A stretch of 36,068 bases of DNA from Sterolibacterium sp. GTDB taxonomy: Bacteria > Pseudomonadota > Gammaproteobacteria > Burkholderiales > Rhodocyclaceae. Under the pieces are notes generated by a model. The model searched no databases. It was not told where the DNA came from and saw nothing but the letters and a program-made list of their open reading frames with translations. The stretch is from NCBI GenBank assembly GCA_028713555.1, contig JAQTOA010000022.1, forward strand, positions 1 to 36,068, given 5' to 3'. The position numbers were made by a program, and so were the translations under genes. Shown here in pieces: positions 9,901 to 17,284 of this stretch (position 1 is its first letter; each line of letters starts with the position of its first letter).

Positions 9901-11534
9901 GCGTGGACGTTGTTCTCAATTCCCTCGCCGGCGAAGCCATTCGCCGCAATCTGCGGGTATTGAAACCCTTCGGCCGTTTCCTCGAACTCGGCAAGCGCGA
10001 TTTTTTCGAGAACACCCCCATCGGCCTGCGCCCCTTCAAGGACAACATCAGCTACTTCGGTATCGACGCCGACCAGTTGCTGACCGGCCGCCCGGCTTTA
10101 GCGGCGCGGTTGTTCCGCGAGGTCATGGCACTGTTCCGCGAAGGCGTGCTCTCGCCCTTGCCTTGGCGAGCTTTTCCCGCAACGCGGGTGGTGGATGCCT
10201 TCCGCGTCATGCAACAGGCGCGGCATATCGGCAAGGTGGTCGTGAGTCTGGCAGATGCAGCACCGCAGATTGAGCGGCAAGCAGAACCGCTGCCTGTCCT
10301 GCGTTTCGAGCAAGACAGCACCTGGCTCGTCACCGGCGGGCTCTCCGGCTTCGGCCTCGAATCCGCGCGCTGGCTTGCTGCGCGTGAGGTCGGCCACCTC
10401 GTTCTGATCGGTCGCCGCGGCCTGGAGACGCCGGGCGCGCAAGAGGCCATCGAAAACCTGCAAGCGGGCGGAGTCACAGTGCAGGTCGTTGCCTGCGATA
10501 TCACGGATCGCCTTGCTCTCGGCATCGCGTTCGAACGCATCCGCAAGACCCTGCCGCCGCTCAAGGGCGTGTTGCATGCCGCCGCCGCCTTCGACGATGC
10601 CCTGATCGTCAACCTCGATGCAGTGCGCATGGACGGTGTGTTGCGTCCCAAACTGCTCGGCGCCTGGAACCTGCACCAACTCACCGTGGATATCCCGCTC
10701 GATCACTTCGTGCTGTATTCGTCAGTCACCACCTTCATCGGCAATCCCGGGCAGGCCAACTACGTGGCCGCCAATGCGGGTCTCGAAGGACTGGCGGCCA
10801 TGCGTCACGCCATGGGCTTGCCCGCCACCTGTATCGGCTGGGGGCCGATCGGCGATGCCGGCTACCTCAGCCGCAACGAGGCGATCAAGGACGGTCTCGC
10901 CCAGCGCTTGGGCAGGGCGCCGCTCACGGCTGCCGAGGCGCTCGACCAACTGGATCGTTTGCTGAACCCGGATTCCGGCTCGCGTGCTGTTGCCAACTTC
11001 GAATGGTCTGTGCTATCCCGCCTGCTGCCATCAGCCACGAGCGCACGTTTCACCGCGCTTAACCGCAACGTGAAGGATGGCGGCACCGCAGAGGACAGCA
11101 TAGATTTTCGTGTGCTCATCGCCGGAAAATCCGTTGCGGAAGTCACGGACATCGTGCGTAAGCTCGTCACGCAGGAAGTTGCGCAAATTCTTAGTATCAG
11201 CCCTGAACGCATCGAACCTGGCCGTTCGCTGCACGACTTGGGCATGGATTCACTGATGGCGGTGGAACTGGCCCTGGGTCTGGAACAACGCTTCGGCATC
11301 CAACTTCCGGTAATGATGCTGAATGAATCACCGACCGCCGAGCGCGTCACCACCCGCATCGTCGAAAAGCTGCTCGGCGGTACAGACGAGGCAGTGTCGC
11401 TGGCAGGCGCTATAGACTCGGTGGTCGAAAGCATCGCCAAACAGCACGGCGAAGCTATCTCGCGCGAAGAGGTCGAGCGCATGGCGGAAGATGCACGAAC
11501 GCTTGCGCAAAACGGTGCGAGGTTGATTGCATGA
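3936..11534 (+). CDS. Iterative highly reducing type I polyketide synthase (WcbR-like)
   Basis: The 2532-aa protein has the domain order KS (about 22-450), AT (550-860), DH (915-1190), C-methyltransferase-like (1230-1580), structural psiKR (1590-1770), ER (1785-2105), KR (2128-2320) and ACP (2400-2475). KS catalytic residues are C194, H330 and H370. The AT has GHSVGE with S645 and a YAFH motif at 747-750. The DH has HxxxGxxxxP at H948-P957 and D1110. The ER has GLNFRDV at 1816-1822. The KR has Y2276. The ACP phosphopantetheine site is S2439. The methyltransferase motif I is degraded, so it is probably inactive. There is no thioesterase, so another enzyme must release the product, most likely the oxoamine synthase encoded next with an ATGA overlap. 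The start is TTG 3936 (or TTG 3939) behind GGAG. From memory it resembles Burkholderia capsule WcbR. The probable product is a saturated acyl chain on ACP. Confidence 0.92.
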   Translation: MLVDQIKVHLGPLTEQSSAQLAEDIAVIGMAFRFPGDLADEESLWNALKDGRDLVSQVPSDRWAVDELQHPKRAELGRSISFSAGVLSRIDEFDAGFFGISPREAAWLDPQQRLLLELAWESMENAGCVPSSLAGSDCAVYVGISSLDYGTRGLDDLASLSSHSMTGNTLSIAANRLSYIFDLYGPSLAVDTACSSSLVALHHACNSLRTGEASTALVGGVNLLLHPYPFVGFTKASMLSADGHCKAFDASGDGYVRAEGGAVLFLKPITKALADGDNIHAIIRATGVNADGARKTGITIPSRDGQAELMRIVLAKSGLQPEDIDFIEAHGTGTAVGDPIEAAAIGSVYGQCRSKDRPLPIGSVKTNLGHLEPASGMAGLVKALLALKHRAIPPSLHFVTPNPHIDFSGLNLEVVTQYTELRKSDDKPLVAGVNSFGFGGANAHVLIQEFHQTEAQSSLPLELPLPPLFLSARTLPALRAMAGRYAELLSEKTPEDFYDITFAAAHRREFLEKRLALKVDTAADAAERLARFAQSEAVEQIVSEDGLPQPGGVAFVYSGNGAQWVGMGQKLMVESERFAAIVADLDAVMLPVAGFSIIHELQAEEPASRIQDTVVAQPLLFVIQVAVTTLLKEQGIQPAAVIGHSVGEVAAAWAAGVLDLDQAIRVICARSAAQGLTRGTGRMAAVGLSETAMHSVLEELGDELDVEIAGINSPDNVTISGNLDDLERIGAHLEHRGVFFRLLDLDYAFHSRQMDPIEARFAQNLADLAPVSSSKAAFVSTVTGDVLDGTALGAGYWWRNVRHPVRFADAMAKLVDLGCRVFIEIGPHAILQRYIGECLKAANVQGRVLSSLRKDDDGIQRLQEAALRVHLLAETPRLGVYFPVSARHVDLPNYPWQRERHWHPVTSESHLVIEHRRVHPLLGWRLQDTDFGWENTLDPVTLPWLADHQVGGAIVLPGAAYAEMALAAAREWQGSEALALEELDILSPIVFDGEHARTLRFSLNPRDGGFQIKSSQRLSADEWTLHAVGRVIEATVRPAEAKISAVPSSSRVIDRATHYRLATLLGLGYGPVFQGLLHACVHGDRLEAALDLPESVTAQPGYLLHPALLDVCYQSLVDFFQDEIEAGQGVPLLPVRLGRLSLLGNAPITQFRARLLHRAARSVLADFELLDAQGNLVVLASGCRFRAAHLQHRNRPQVGCWQITPWLQPHPTEGLATEIVPTTELAKRLYARFAENEASLKRQVWFMETLPLFEALTLSFAFEAFRTLFNQRPEWMQQALAHRVALPYLQWLVNCLQQENLLVERDGFWRLEGNVPAADEIWQAILRDAPACLPQLVLLGRVGCHLPGLLSGETDSQRFLETLSHSPSVESLQEDDPVYLGTRLGVQQTLLGLAADWPAHRRLRILEVTSGTSELPRAIHAVLAEDRLDYVLALPDEDMRQRSQAEYHDFANITVAGVSFTEWKFAADKPLPEVFDVVVLRHALHRAVSPQAALAQTKRWLACGGVLLIAERYPDWSADLVGGLDPAWWHRGEENQFLSSLMAPAAWEGALREEGFDEVELVTEPTVDGLAEGAYLLLSKRSAEDIIVLSQPQPAVWLLLTDAASDSMADQLRRRLEAQDQHVVTGEMSSAQDRFDHVVYLRGWRADADEALDLPADLLQRLQALVAGHGKMPRLWILTQGGVLAAELPAATSCPAPNPVQAALWGLGRVVMNEYPTLSCTLIDLACEPSAADTLARLENELLRPDGINEIVLAPDARYSLVMREDVPKTSAPATDIDRYRLDFRVPGQLRNLLWLPETKRPLQDHEIEVRTHATGLNFRDVMYLMGLLPDEAVENGFAGASLGLEFSGVVDRVGVRVRDYAPGDAVMGFGAACFASHVVTRADAVAPLPEGWSFEAAATVPTVFFTVYYALKHLADLQPGERVLIHGAAGGVGLAAIQFARHLGAEIFATAGSDEKRDFVRLLGADHVFDSRNLAFADDILAVTSGEGVDVVLNSLAGEAIRRNLRVLKPFGRFLELGKRDFFENTPIGLRPFKDNISYFGIDADQLLTGRPALAARLFREVMALFREGVLSPLPWRAFPATRVVDAFRVMQQARHIGKVVVSLADAAPQIERQAEPLPVLRFEQDSTWLVTGGLSGFGLESARWLAAREVGHLVLIGRRGLETPGAQEAIENLQAGGVTVQVVACDITDRLALGIAFERIRKTLPPLKGVLHAAAAFDDALIVNLDAVRMDGVLRPKLLGAWNLHQLTVDIPLDHFVLYSSVTTFIGNPGQANYVAANAGLEGLAAMRHAMGLPATCIGWGPIGDAGYLSRNEAIKDGLAQRLGRAPLTAAEALDQLDRLLNPDSGSRAVANFEWSVLSRLLPSATSARFTALNRNVKDGGTAEDSIDFRVLIAGKSVAEVTDIVRKLVTQEVAQILSISPERIEPGRSLHDLGMDSLMAVELALGLEQRFGIQLPVMMLNESPTAERVTTRIVEKLLGGTDEAVSLAGAIDSVVESIAKQHGEAISREEVERMAEDARTLAQNGARLIA

Positions 11535-12883
11535 CGAAGACCAATCTTGGCCTGATGGCCAAAACCCAATTGATCAACCGCTTTCTCGGCAAGAAAGTCG
11601 GTGCTGACGGGACGGCGGCCGTGCTTCCCGTATCGCGCGGCGTGAGTCGTTCTAACGTGCCGGAGGCCTTCTGCCGCTTCGATCGCCATCCCGGCTATGA
11701 AAAGATGCTGGTGCCCAAGGCGGCTGCGGATCGTCTTGGCATCGTCAATCCGTTCTTCAAAGTCCATGATGGCGTTGCTGGTGCAACGACCCGTATCGAC
11801 GGACGCGAATACATCAACTTCTCCAGCTACAACTATCTGGGGCTTTCCGGCCATCCCGCGATCAACAAAGCGGCCAAGGATGCCATTGACCGCTACGGCA
11901 CATCGGCCTCCGCCAGTCGTCTCGTGGCTGGGGAACGCCCAATCCAGCGCGAACTCGAAGAAGCCTTGGCCGAGCTTTACGACGTGGAAGACTGCATCGT
12001 TTTCGTCAGCGGCCACGCTACCAACGTGAGCACCATCGGCTACCTCTTCGGCCCGAAAGATCTCGTCATCCACGACAGCCTGATTCACAACAGCGTGCTC
12101 GAAGGCATCAAGCTCGCTGGCAGCGCACGGCGCAGCTTCCCGCACAACGATACGGTTGCGCTGGATGGCATTCTCACTGAAATTCGTGGTCAGTTCGAGC
12201 GTGTGCTGATCGTCGTCGAAGGCCACTACAGCATGGATGGCGACATCCCCGATCTACCTGCACTGATCGATATCAAATACCGCCATAAAGCCTTTCTCAT
12301 GGTAGACGAGGCTCACGCCCTCGGTGTGCTGGGCGAAACCGGCAAGGGAAGCCACGAGCACCACGGCATCTCGGGCAAGGATGTCGATATCTGGATGGGG
12401 ACGCTCTCCAAGACCGTGGCCGGCTGCGGCGGCTACATCGCTGGCGAACGTGCGCTGGTCGAACATCTCAAATATGCGGCCCCGGGCTTTGTCTACAGCG
12501 TTGGCATGTCGCCTCCACTTGCGGCAGCTTCGCTGGAAGCCTTACGCATCATGCAAAAAGAGCCGGAGCGCGTTGCTCGGCTGCGGGAAAGGTCGCGTTA
12601 CTTTCTGGATCAGGCACGGCAAGCCGGCATCGACATCGGGTTATCGCAAGGATTTGCCGTCATTCCGGCCATTATTGGCAGTTCGCTCAAGGCGGCGAAG
12701 ATTTCCAATCAACTTTTTGAGCGCGGTATCAACGTGCAACCAATCATCTATCCGGCGGTGGAGGAGCGGGCTGCGAGGCTGAGATTTTTCCTTACATCCA
12801 ACCATATCGATGAGCAGATTGAAATCACCGTACAGTTGCTGGCAAAGTTCACGACCGGCCGCGTTATCAAGGAGGGCTGCTAA
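11531..12883 (+). CDS. Alpha-oxoamine synthase (AONS/SPT-like PLP enzyme), WcbT-like
   Basis: This is a fold-type I PLP enzyme of 450 aa that would condense an acyl thioester with an amino acid, with loss of CO2, giving a 2-amino-3-ketone. The PLP lysine is K294 in GTLSKT. The cofactor-binding Asp-Glu-Ala-His is at 259-262, and a His-Asn-Ser motif stands near 186. The core starts around residue 70 after a 60-70-residue N-terminal extension. ATG 11531 overlaps the PKS stop by four bases (ATGA). The coupling suggests it takes the PKS ACP-bound chain, as fumonisin Fum8 and serine palmitoyltransferase-like enzymes do with their acyl donors. The amino acid partner cannot be read from the sequence. 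Biotin-pathway BioF or glycine C-acetyltransferase activity is less likely here because no related genes are nearby. Confidence 0.87.
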   Translation: MTKTNLGLMAKTQLINRFLGKKVGADGTAAVLPVSRGVSRSNVPEAFCRFDRHPGYEKMLVPKAAADRLGIVNPFFKVHDGVAGATTRIDGREYINFSSYNYLGLSGHPAINKAAKDAIDRYGTSASASRLVAGERPIQRELEEALAELYDVEDCIVFVSGHATNVSTIGYLFGPKDLVIHDSLIHNSVLEGIKLAGSARRSFPHNDTVALDGILTEIRGQFERVLIVVEGHYSMDGDIPDLPALIDIKYRHKAFLMVDEAHALGVLGETGKGSHEHHGISGKDVDIWMGTLSKTVAGCGGYIAGERALVEHLKYAAPGFVYSVGMSPPLAAASLEALRIMQKEPERVARLRERSRYFLDQARQAGIDIGLSQGFAVIPAIIGSSLKAAKISNQLFERGINVQPIIYPAVEERAARLRFFLTSNHIDEQIEITVQLLAKFTTGRVIKEGC

Positions 12884-12886
12884 GAG

Positions 12887-13687
12887 ATGAGGCCCGGAGA
12901 AGCGCGCGCCCTTCGCAATTCCACGGCGATCACGCTTTCCGTCTGGAAAGCGCTTTTCTTGCGTGAGGCATTGAGTCGTCTTTTTGCTAGGCGTGCAACT
13001 TGGTTCTGGTTGCTTGCCGAGCCCGTATTTCATGCATCGTATCTGTTGGTGATCTATACAGTTGTTCGGGTGCATACCGTGGGGGGGATCGACACCACCA
13101 TCTGGCTAATGATTGGATTGCTGGCCTTCTTCATGTTTCGGCGAACCGCCACGCAGCTAATGAATGCCGTTGATGCCAATAAAGCACTTTTTACCTACCG
13201 GCAGGTCACTCCCGTTGATACCGTTCTGGTGCGTGCTGGTCTGGAAGGGTTCCTCATGACGATCATCGCTGGCATTCTGCTGGCCGGAGCTGCCTTGTTC
13301 GGTCATCAGGTAATACCAGCAGATCCACTCGCGGTGCTTGAGGCATTCTTTGGACTTTGGCTTTCTGGCATTGGATTTGGTCTGATAGCTTCCGTGATAG
13401 GTGAGTTGATACCTGAGTTGGATCAAATCATTCAATTAATTTTGAGGCCGCTCTACATATTATCTGGAGTCATCGTTCCTCTTTCCGCCGTCAAGCAACC
13501 ATACCGTGGTTGGCTCATGCTTAATCCGGTAGCGCAAGGTGTGGAAGCAGCGCGGTTAGGTTTTTCGCCTTATTACCATGCGGTTCCTGAGTTAAGCATC
13601 GGCTACGTTTATGGGTTTGCTTTGGTTAGCATTTTTCTTGGATTGGCCTTACATCGCAGATTTAGATTAAGGTTGATCACCCAATGA
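12887..13687 (+). CDS. kpsM: Capsule polysaccharide ABC transporter permease KpsM
   Basis: This is an ABC-2 type permease of 266 aa, close to the usual KpsM length of about 258. It forms the inner-membrane channel for finished, lipid-linked capsule chains. Six hydrophobic segments are visible, including one near residues 40-60, one near 70-85, a pair from about 118 to 175, one near 182-203 and one at the C-terminus near 235-258. The start is ATG 12887, three bases after the previous stop, with GGAGG at 12871-12875 as ribosome-binding site. It ends in an ATGA overlap with kpsT. A G7 run lies at 13081-13087 inside the gene. Confidence 0.93.
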   Translation: MRPGEARALRNSTAITLSVWKALFLREALSRLFARRATWFWLLAEPVFHASYLLVIYTVVRVHTVGGIDTTIWLMIGLLAFFMFRRTATQLMNAVDANKALFTYRQVTPVDTVLVRAGLEGFLMTIIAGILLAGAALFGHQVIPADPLAVLEAFFGLWLSGIGFGLIASVIGELIPELDQIIQLILRPLYILSGVIVPLSAVKQPYRGWLMLNPVAQGVEAARLGFSPYYHAVPELSIGYVYGFALVSIFLGLALHRRFRLRLITQ

Positions 13688-14349
13688 TTATCGTTGAAGA
13701 TGTGCATAAGCGTTATCAGACCGATCACGGTCCCGGCAAATGGGTTTTGCAGGGGGTGAGTTTTACCATTCCGCCCAAGCTTAATGTGGGACTGATTGGT
13801 GCCAACGGTGCAGGAAAATCTACGCTGCTGCGCATAGTGGGTGGTATTGATCAGCCAAACAAAGGCCACGTCGAGCGGCATTGCCGAGTGTCTTGGCCCA
13901 TGGGTTTTGGGGGGGGGCTGCAAGGCTCGCTTACCGGCAGACAAAACGCCAAATTCGTATGCCGCATCCATGGCCATGAAGACGACATTCCAGATCGCTT
14001 GAACTATATTCTGGATTTTTCAGAACTTGGCGATGCCTTTGAGGAACCCGTTAAGACCTACTCATCGGGGATGAAATCCCGTTTGCAATTTGCACTGTCT
14101 CTTGCTTTCGATTTTGATGTTTATATCTCAGATGAAGTCACTTCCGCTGGGGATGCTGCCTTTAAAGACAAAGCCGCAGCCGCATTTAAGAAACTGGCTG
14201 ATCACGCAAGCCTCATCATGGTTTCCCATGGAGAAGGTACGCTTAAACAGTTTTGTTCAGCGGGTATCTGGATTCACGATGGTAAGGCGCACTGGTTCGA
14301 CCAGATCGACGACGCCCTGAAAGCCTATAAGGAAACTCTGCCCATATGA
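13684..14349 (+). CDS. kpsT: Capsule polysaccharide ABC transporter ATPase KpsT
   Basis: The 221-aa ATP-binding subunit powers KpsM. Walker A GANGAGKST is at 39-47, the Q-loop glutamine follows at about Q80, the ABC signature SSGMKSR is at 127-133 and Walker B ends in D150-E151. It lacks the C-terminal sugar-binding extension of O-antigen Wzt proteins, as expected for group 2 capsule systems. It is coupled to kpsM and kpsE by ATGA overlaps on both sides. The codons for G76-G78, just before the Q-loop, are a perfect G9 run (13909-13917). A one-base slip there would truncate the protein and stop export. The frame is intact in this copy. Confidence 0.95.
   Translation: MIIVEDVHKRYQTDHGPGKWVLQGVSFTIPPKLNVGLIGANGAGKSTLLRIVGGIDQPNKGHVERHCRVSWPMGFGGGLQGSLTGRQNAKFVCRIHGHEDDIPDRLNYILDFSELGDAFEEPVKTYSSGMKSRLQFALSLAFDFDVYISDEVTSAGDAAFKDKAAAAFKKLADHASLIMVSHGEGTLKQFCSAGIWIHDGKAHWFDQIDDALKAYKETLPI
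13909..13917 (+). repeat. G9 tract inside kpsT
   Basis: Nine consecutive G residues encode three glycines. Alternative glycine codons would break the run at no protein cost, so its retention is notable. Slippage by one base would shift the frame at about residue 78 of 221. In this copy the frame is correct. Confidence 0.9.
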
Positions 14350-15512
14350 TCGACCACATCAAGCAAACGCGCTTCGCTCGCTTTTCGGCGCGTATTGTTG
14401 GCTGGCTTCAAGATGAGATGGCACCGGCCCTGCTGCGCCGCCGAATCATCGGCGTAGCCATTATTGCTTCTTTGCTGGCTGCAGTTTACTGGTTGCTGGT
14501 GGCCTCGGATCGTTATGTTTCTGAAGCTCATGTCATCGTCCAACGTACCGACCTGTCAGGCGGTGGATCGGTGGATCTTACCAAGCTGCTCGGTGGCTCG
14601 ACTGGCGGTGATCATGCTGACCAACTGCTGCTGCGTGATTACCTGCTGTCGGTGGATATGCTCAAAAAAATCGACACCGAGCTAAATCTGCGCGCCCACT
14701 ACAGTAATTGGCATCGTGACCCCCTCTCGCGTATGTGGTTCCAGAACGCTCCTATTGAACAGTTTTATCGTTACTTCATCTCCCGTGTGAGTGTCGAACT
14801 TGACGACTATGCCGGAGTTCTGGTGATCAAGGCAGAGGGCTATGACCCCGATACTGCCCATGCGATAACGGCCTTCATGGTGAGGGAAGGCGAGCGGTTT
14901 ATGAACGAAATGGCGCATAAACTTGCTCAAGATCAGGTTGCGTTCCTGGAAAAACAGGTTGCACAAATGCATGAGCGGGTCATGCAAACCCGCCTCACCG
15001 TACTGGATTATCAGAACAAGAAAGGACTTGTTTCTCCAGAGGCCTCCGCCGAAAATGCAGCGGGAATCGTTTCCAAACTTGAAGCTCAGCGTACTGAGCT
15101 GGAAACCCAGCGTACTGCGCTACAGGCCTACCTGGTTCCCAACCACCCCAGCATAGTGCAGATTAACCAGCAAATTGCCGCTATAGAAAGGCAAATTGCG
15201 CTCGAACAAGGGAAATTGACCTCGACCAATGGCAAACCCCTTAACCGAACGGTGGAGGAGTTTCAGCGATTGGATATGGAAGCAAAGTTTGCTCTGGAAG
15301 TATACAAAACTGCTCTAGTGGCTTTGGAAAAAGAGCGCATCGAGGCTGCACGCTCCATAAAAAAAGTCTCGGTGTTACAGGCGCCGACCCTGCCGGAATA
15401 TTCGGAGGAGCCGCGCCGTTTTTACAACACACTGGTGTTCATGCTGATTGCCCTGTTGCTATCTGGTGTGGCACACCTCATTGCTGCCATTGTGCGCGAC
15501 CACAAGGACTGA
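14346..15512 (+). CDS. kpsE: Capsule export inner-membrane/periplasmic protein KpsE (PCP family)
   Basis: This polysaccharide co-polymerase-like protein of 388 aa links the KpsMT transporter to the outer-membrane component. It has one membrane helix near the N-terminus (about 33-53), a long periplasmic part with coiled-coil character (about 185-300, rich in Glu/Gln/Ala heptads), and a second helix at the C-terminus (about 360-382). The length and the two-helix topology match E. coli KpsE and Neisseria CtrB. ATG 14346 overlaps the kpsT stop (ATGA). Burkholderia WcbD is the corresponding gene in that genus. Confidence 0.92.
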   Translation: MIDHIKQTRFARFSARIVGWLQDEMAPALLRRRIIGVAIIASLLAAVYWLLVASDRYVSEAHVIVQRTDLSGGGSVDLTKLLGGSTGGDHADQLLLRDYLLSVDMLKKIDTELNLRAHYSNWHRDPLSRMWFQNAPIEQFYRYFISRVSVELDDYAGVLVIKAEGYDPDTAHAITAFMVREGERFMNEMAHKLAQDQVAFLEKQVAQMHERVMQTRLTVLDYQNKKGLVSPEASAENAAGIVSKLEAQRTELETQRTALQAYLVPNHPSIVQINQQIAAIERQIALEQGKLTSTNGKPLNRTVEEFQRLDMEAKFALEVYKTALVALEKERIEAARSIKKVSVLQAPTLPEYSEEPRRFYNTLVFMLIALLLSGVAHLIAAIVRDHKD

Positions 15513-15516
15513 TCCT

Positions 15517-17283
15517 ATGCTTAGGCAATTGCTCTCATCATTAATCATCGGGGCCATCGCTGTTGCGCTGGCCTGTCCCGTAATTGCCGGCACCGATAGC
15601 TTTGGCGTAAGCCAGGCGCTCAATCTGAATGCAACGCCAGGCCGTTCGGCGTTGTCCAGTCCCAGCGTAGCACCTCAGGTACCAGCCAGCTCGATGCCAG
15701 GAACTCAGGGCGTCGCTCCGGAAAACCGCGCGCAACCTCCTCAATTCTTCGATTATTCGGCCAATCTCAATAGTGATGTTTTTGGTGCCAATCTTTTCAC
15801 TGGCTCGTTTGCGCGCCAGGGTGCGACCCAATTCAACCCAAACTACGCTGTGGCTGTAGGTGACCTCATCCAGGTTCGATTGTGGGGGGCTTTCGACTTC
15901 GATGCAGCGCTCACGGTTGATCCCAAGGGCAATATCTTCCTGCCGCATGCCGGACCGATTCAGGTGCTGGGGGTTCGTAATCAGGATTTGCAGCGCATGG
16001 TGGAGGCTGCGATAGGCAAGGTTTTCAGATCCAATGTGTCGAGCTACGCCAACCTCGCAGCTGCACAACCCGTTCGGGTATTTGTCAGTGGCTTCGTTAA
16101 CCGTCCCGGGCTGTACAGCGGTACAAGTATGGATAGCCTGTTGCATTATTTGGATCAGGCCGGCGGTATTGACCCGGAACGCGGTTCCTTCCTTGACGTA
16201 CAGGTCAAACGCGGCCAGCAGGTGCGCGCCAAGGTCGATCTTTACACTTTTCTGTTGAACGGCACCATGCCATTGATACAACTGGCAGATGGAGATGTCA
16301 TCTTCGTTGCCCCCCGCCTGGGCACCGTCAAAGTAAATGGTCTGGCGGAAAATGCCAAACGCTTTGAGTTTGCCGATAACACCGCGACCGTTGCCGACAT
16401 CGTCAAAATGGCCAAGCCCAAGCCTGAAGCCACAAATGTTCGCGTCGTGCGCCATACCGGTTCAACCAATAACGTCGAATACTATGCTTTGGCTGAAGTT
16501 GCACGCGTGGTCTTGCAAAATGGTGATGAACTTGAGTTTACTGCCGACAAGAAGCCGGGAAATATCACCGTCCGCGTTGAGGGCGAGCATCAGAGCGCCC
16601 AGGAGTACGTGCTGCCCTATGGCTCCCGCATGGCTGACCTGCTTACGCAGATTCGATATTCGGATCGTTCTGATAAGGAAAACTTGCAACTCTTTCGTCT
16701 CAGCGTGAGGGACCGACAAAAGCAGATGCTGCAAATATCGCTTAGGAGTCTCGAAACAGCAGCCCTCACAGCCCGTTCTGGCACCAGCGACGAGGCACAA
16801 TTGCGCAAGGAAGAAGCGACGCTTCTATTGCAATGGGTGGAACGCGCCAAAAAGATTGAGCCCAGTGGTCAGGTGGTTATCGCCCAAAACGATGCCAAAG
16901 GCGAGCTATTGCTGGAAAACGGCGACATCTTGCGCGTGCCTACCAAGGATGGCCTGGTACTGGTCAGCGGCGAAGTGCTGTTCCCTAACGCCATCGCCTT
17001 CGATCCCGGTATGTCGCTGGACGATTACGTCAAGCGCGCCGGTGGTTACACTCAGAATGCCGATGCCGCTCGCATGGTTGTTGCGCATCGCGATGGCAGT
17101 TTTGCTGAAGCCAGCGGCGAGAAGGGCTTCTTCACGCTAGGCAATGGAAACGTTCCCGTTCGCGCCGGAGACGAGATTTTGGTACTGCCGAAGATCGATG
17201 TGAAGTCGCGGCAGATTTGGAAAGACATGAGCCAGATACTCTTCCAGATCGCGGTAAGTGCGAAAGTGGTCTTGGGGCTGTGA
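15517..17283 (+). CDS. kpsD: Outer-membrane/periplasmic capsule export protein KpsD (SLBB domains)
   Basis: I choose ATG 15517, four bases after the kpsE stop. It yields a clear signal peptide (hydrophobic residues 5-22, likely cleavage after A24), whereas the longer open frame overlaps kpsE. The mature part has a polysaccharide export domain at about 108-185 and an SLBB domain from about 186 (Val-Phe-Val-Ser-Gly-Phe...Arg-Pro-Gly). A further SLBB-like repeat near 480-560 contains Val-Ser-Gly-Glu-Val...Pro. At 588 aa it is near E. coli KpsD length. The Cys at residue 20 does not fit a good lipobox, so it is more KpsD-like than Wza-like. It would form the exit route together with KpsE. Confidence 0.92.
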   Translation: MLRQLLSSLIIGAIAVALACPVIAGTDSFGVSQALNLNATPGRSALSSPSVAPQVPASSMPGTQGVAPENRAQPPQFFDYSANLNSDVFGANLFTGSFARQGATQFNPNYAVAVGDLIQVRLWGAFDFDAALTVDPKGNIFLPHAGPIQVLGVRNQDLQRMVEAAIGKVFRSNVSSYANLAAAQPVRVFVSGFVNRPGLYSGTSMDSLLHYLDQAGGIDPERGSFLDVQVKRGQQVRAKVDLYTFLLNGTMPLIQLADGDVIFVAPRLGTVKVNGLAENAKRFEFADNTATVADIVKMAKPKPEATNVRVVRHTGSTNNVEYYALAEVARVVLQNGDELEFTADKKPGNITVRVEGEHQSAQEYVLPYGSRMADLLTQIRYSDRSDKENLQLFRLSVRDRQKQMLQISLRSLETAALTARSGTSDEAQLRKEEATLLLQWVERAKKIEPSGQVVIAQNDAKGELLLENGDILRVPTKDGLVLVSGEVLFPNAIAFDPGMSLDDYVKRAGGYTQNADAARMVVAHRDGSFAEASGEKGFFTLGNGNVPVRAGDEILVLPKIDVKSRQIWKDMSQILFQIAVSAKVVLGL

Positions 17284-17284
17284 T

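Noticed and set aside
10862..12226. Long minus-strand open frame of 454 codons opposite the PKS/oxoamine synthase junction
   Set aside because: It lies opposite two well-supported coding regions with intact motifs. The product is low in recognisable domains, so it is a shadow caused by GC-rich codon use.
15541..16455. Minus-strand open frame of 304 codons opposite kpsD
   Set aside because: Opposite an intact KpsD with signal peptide and SLBB domains; no recognisable domain in the reverse product.
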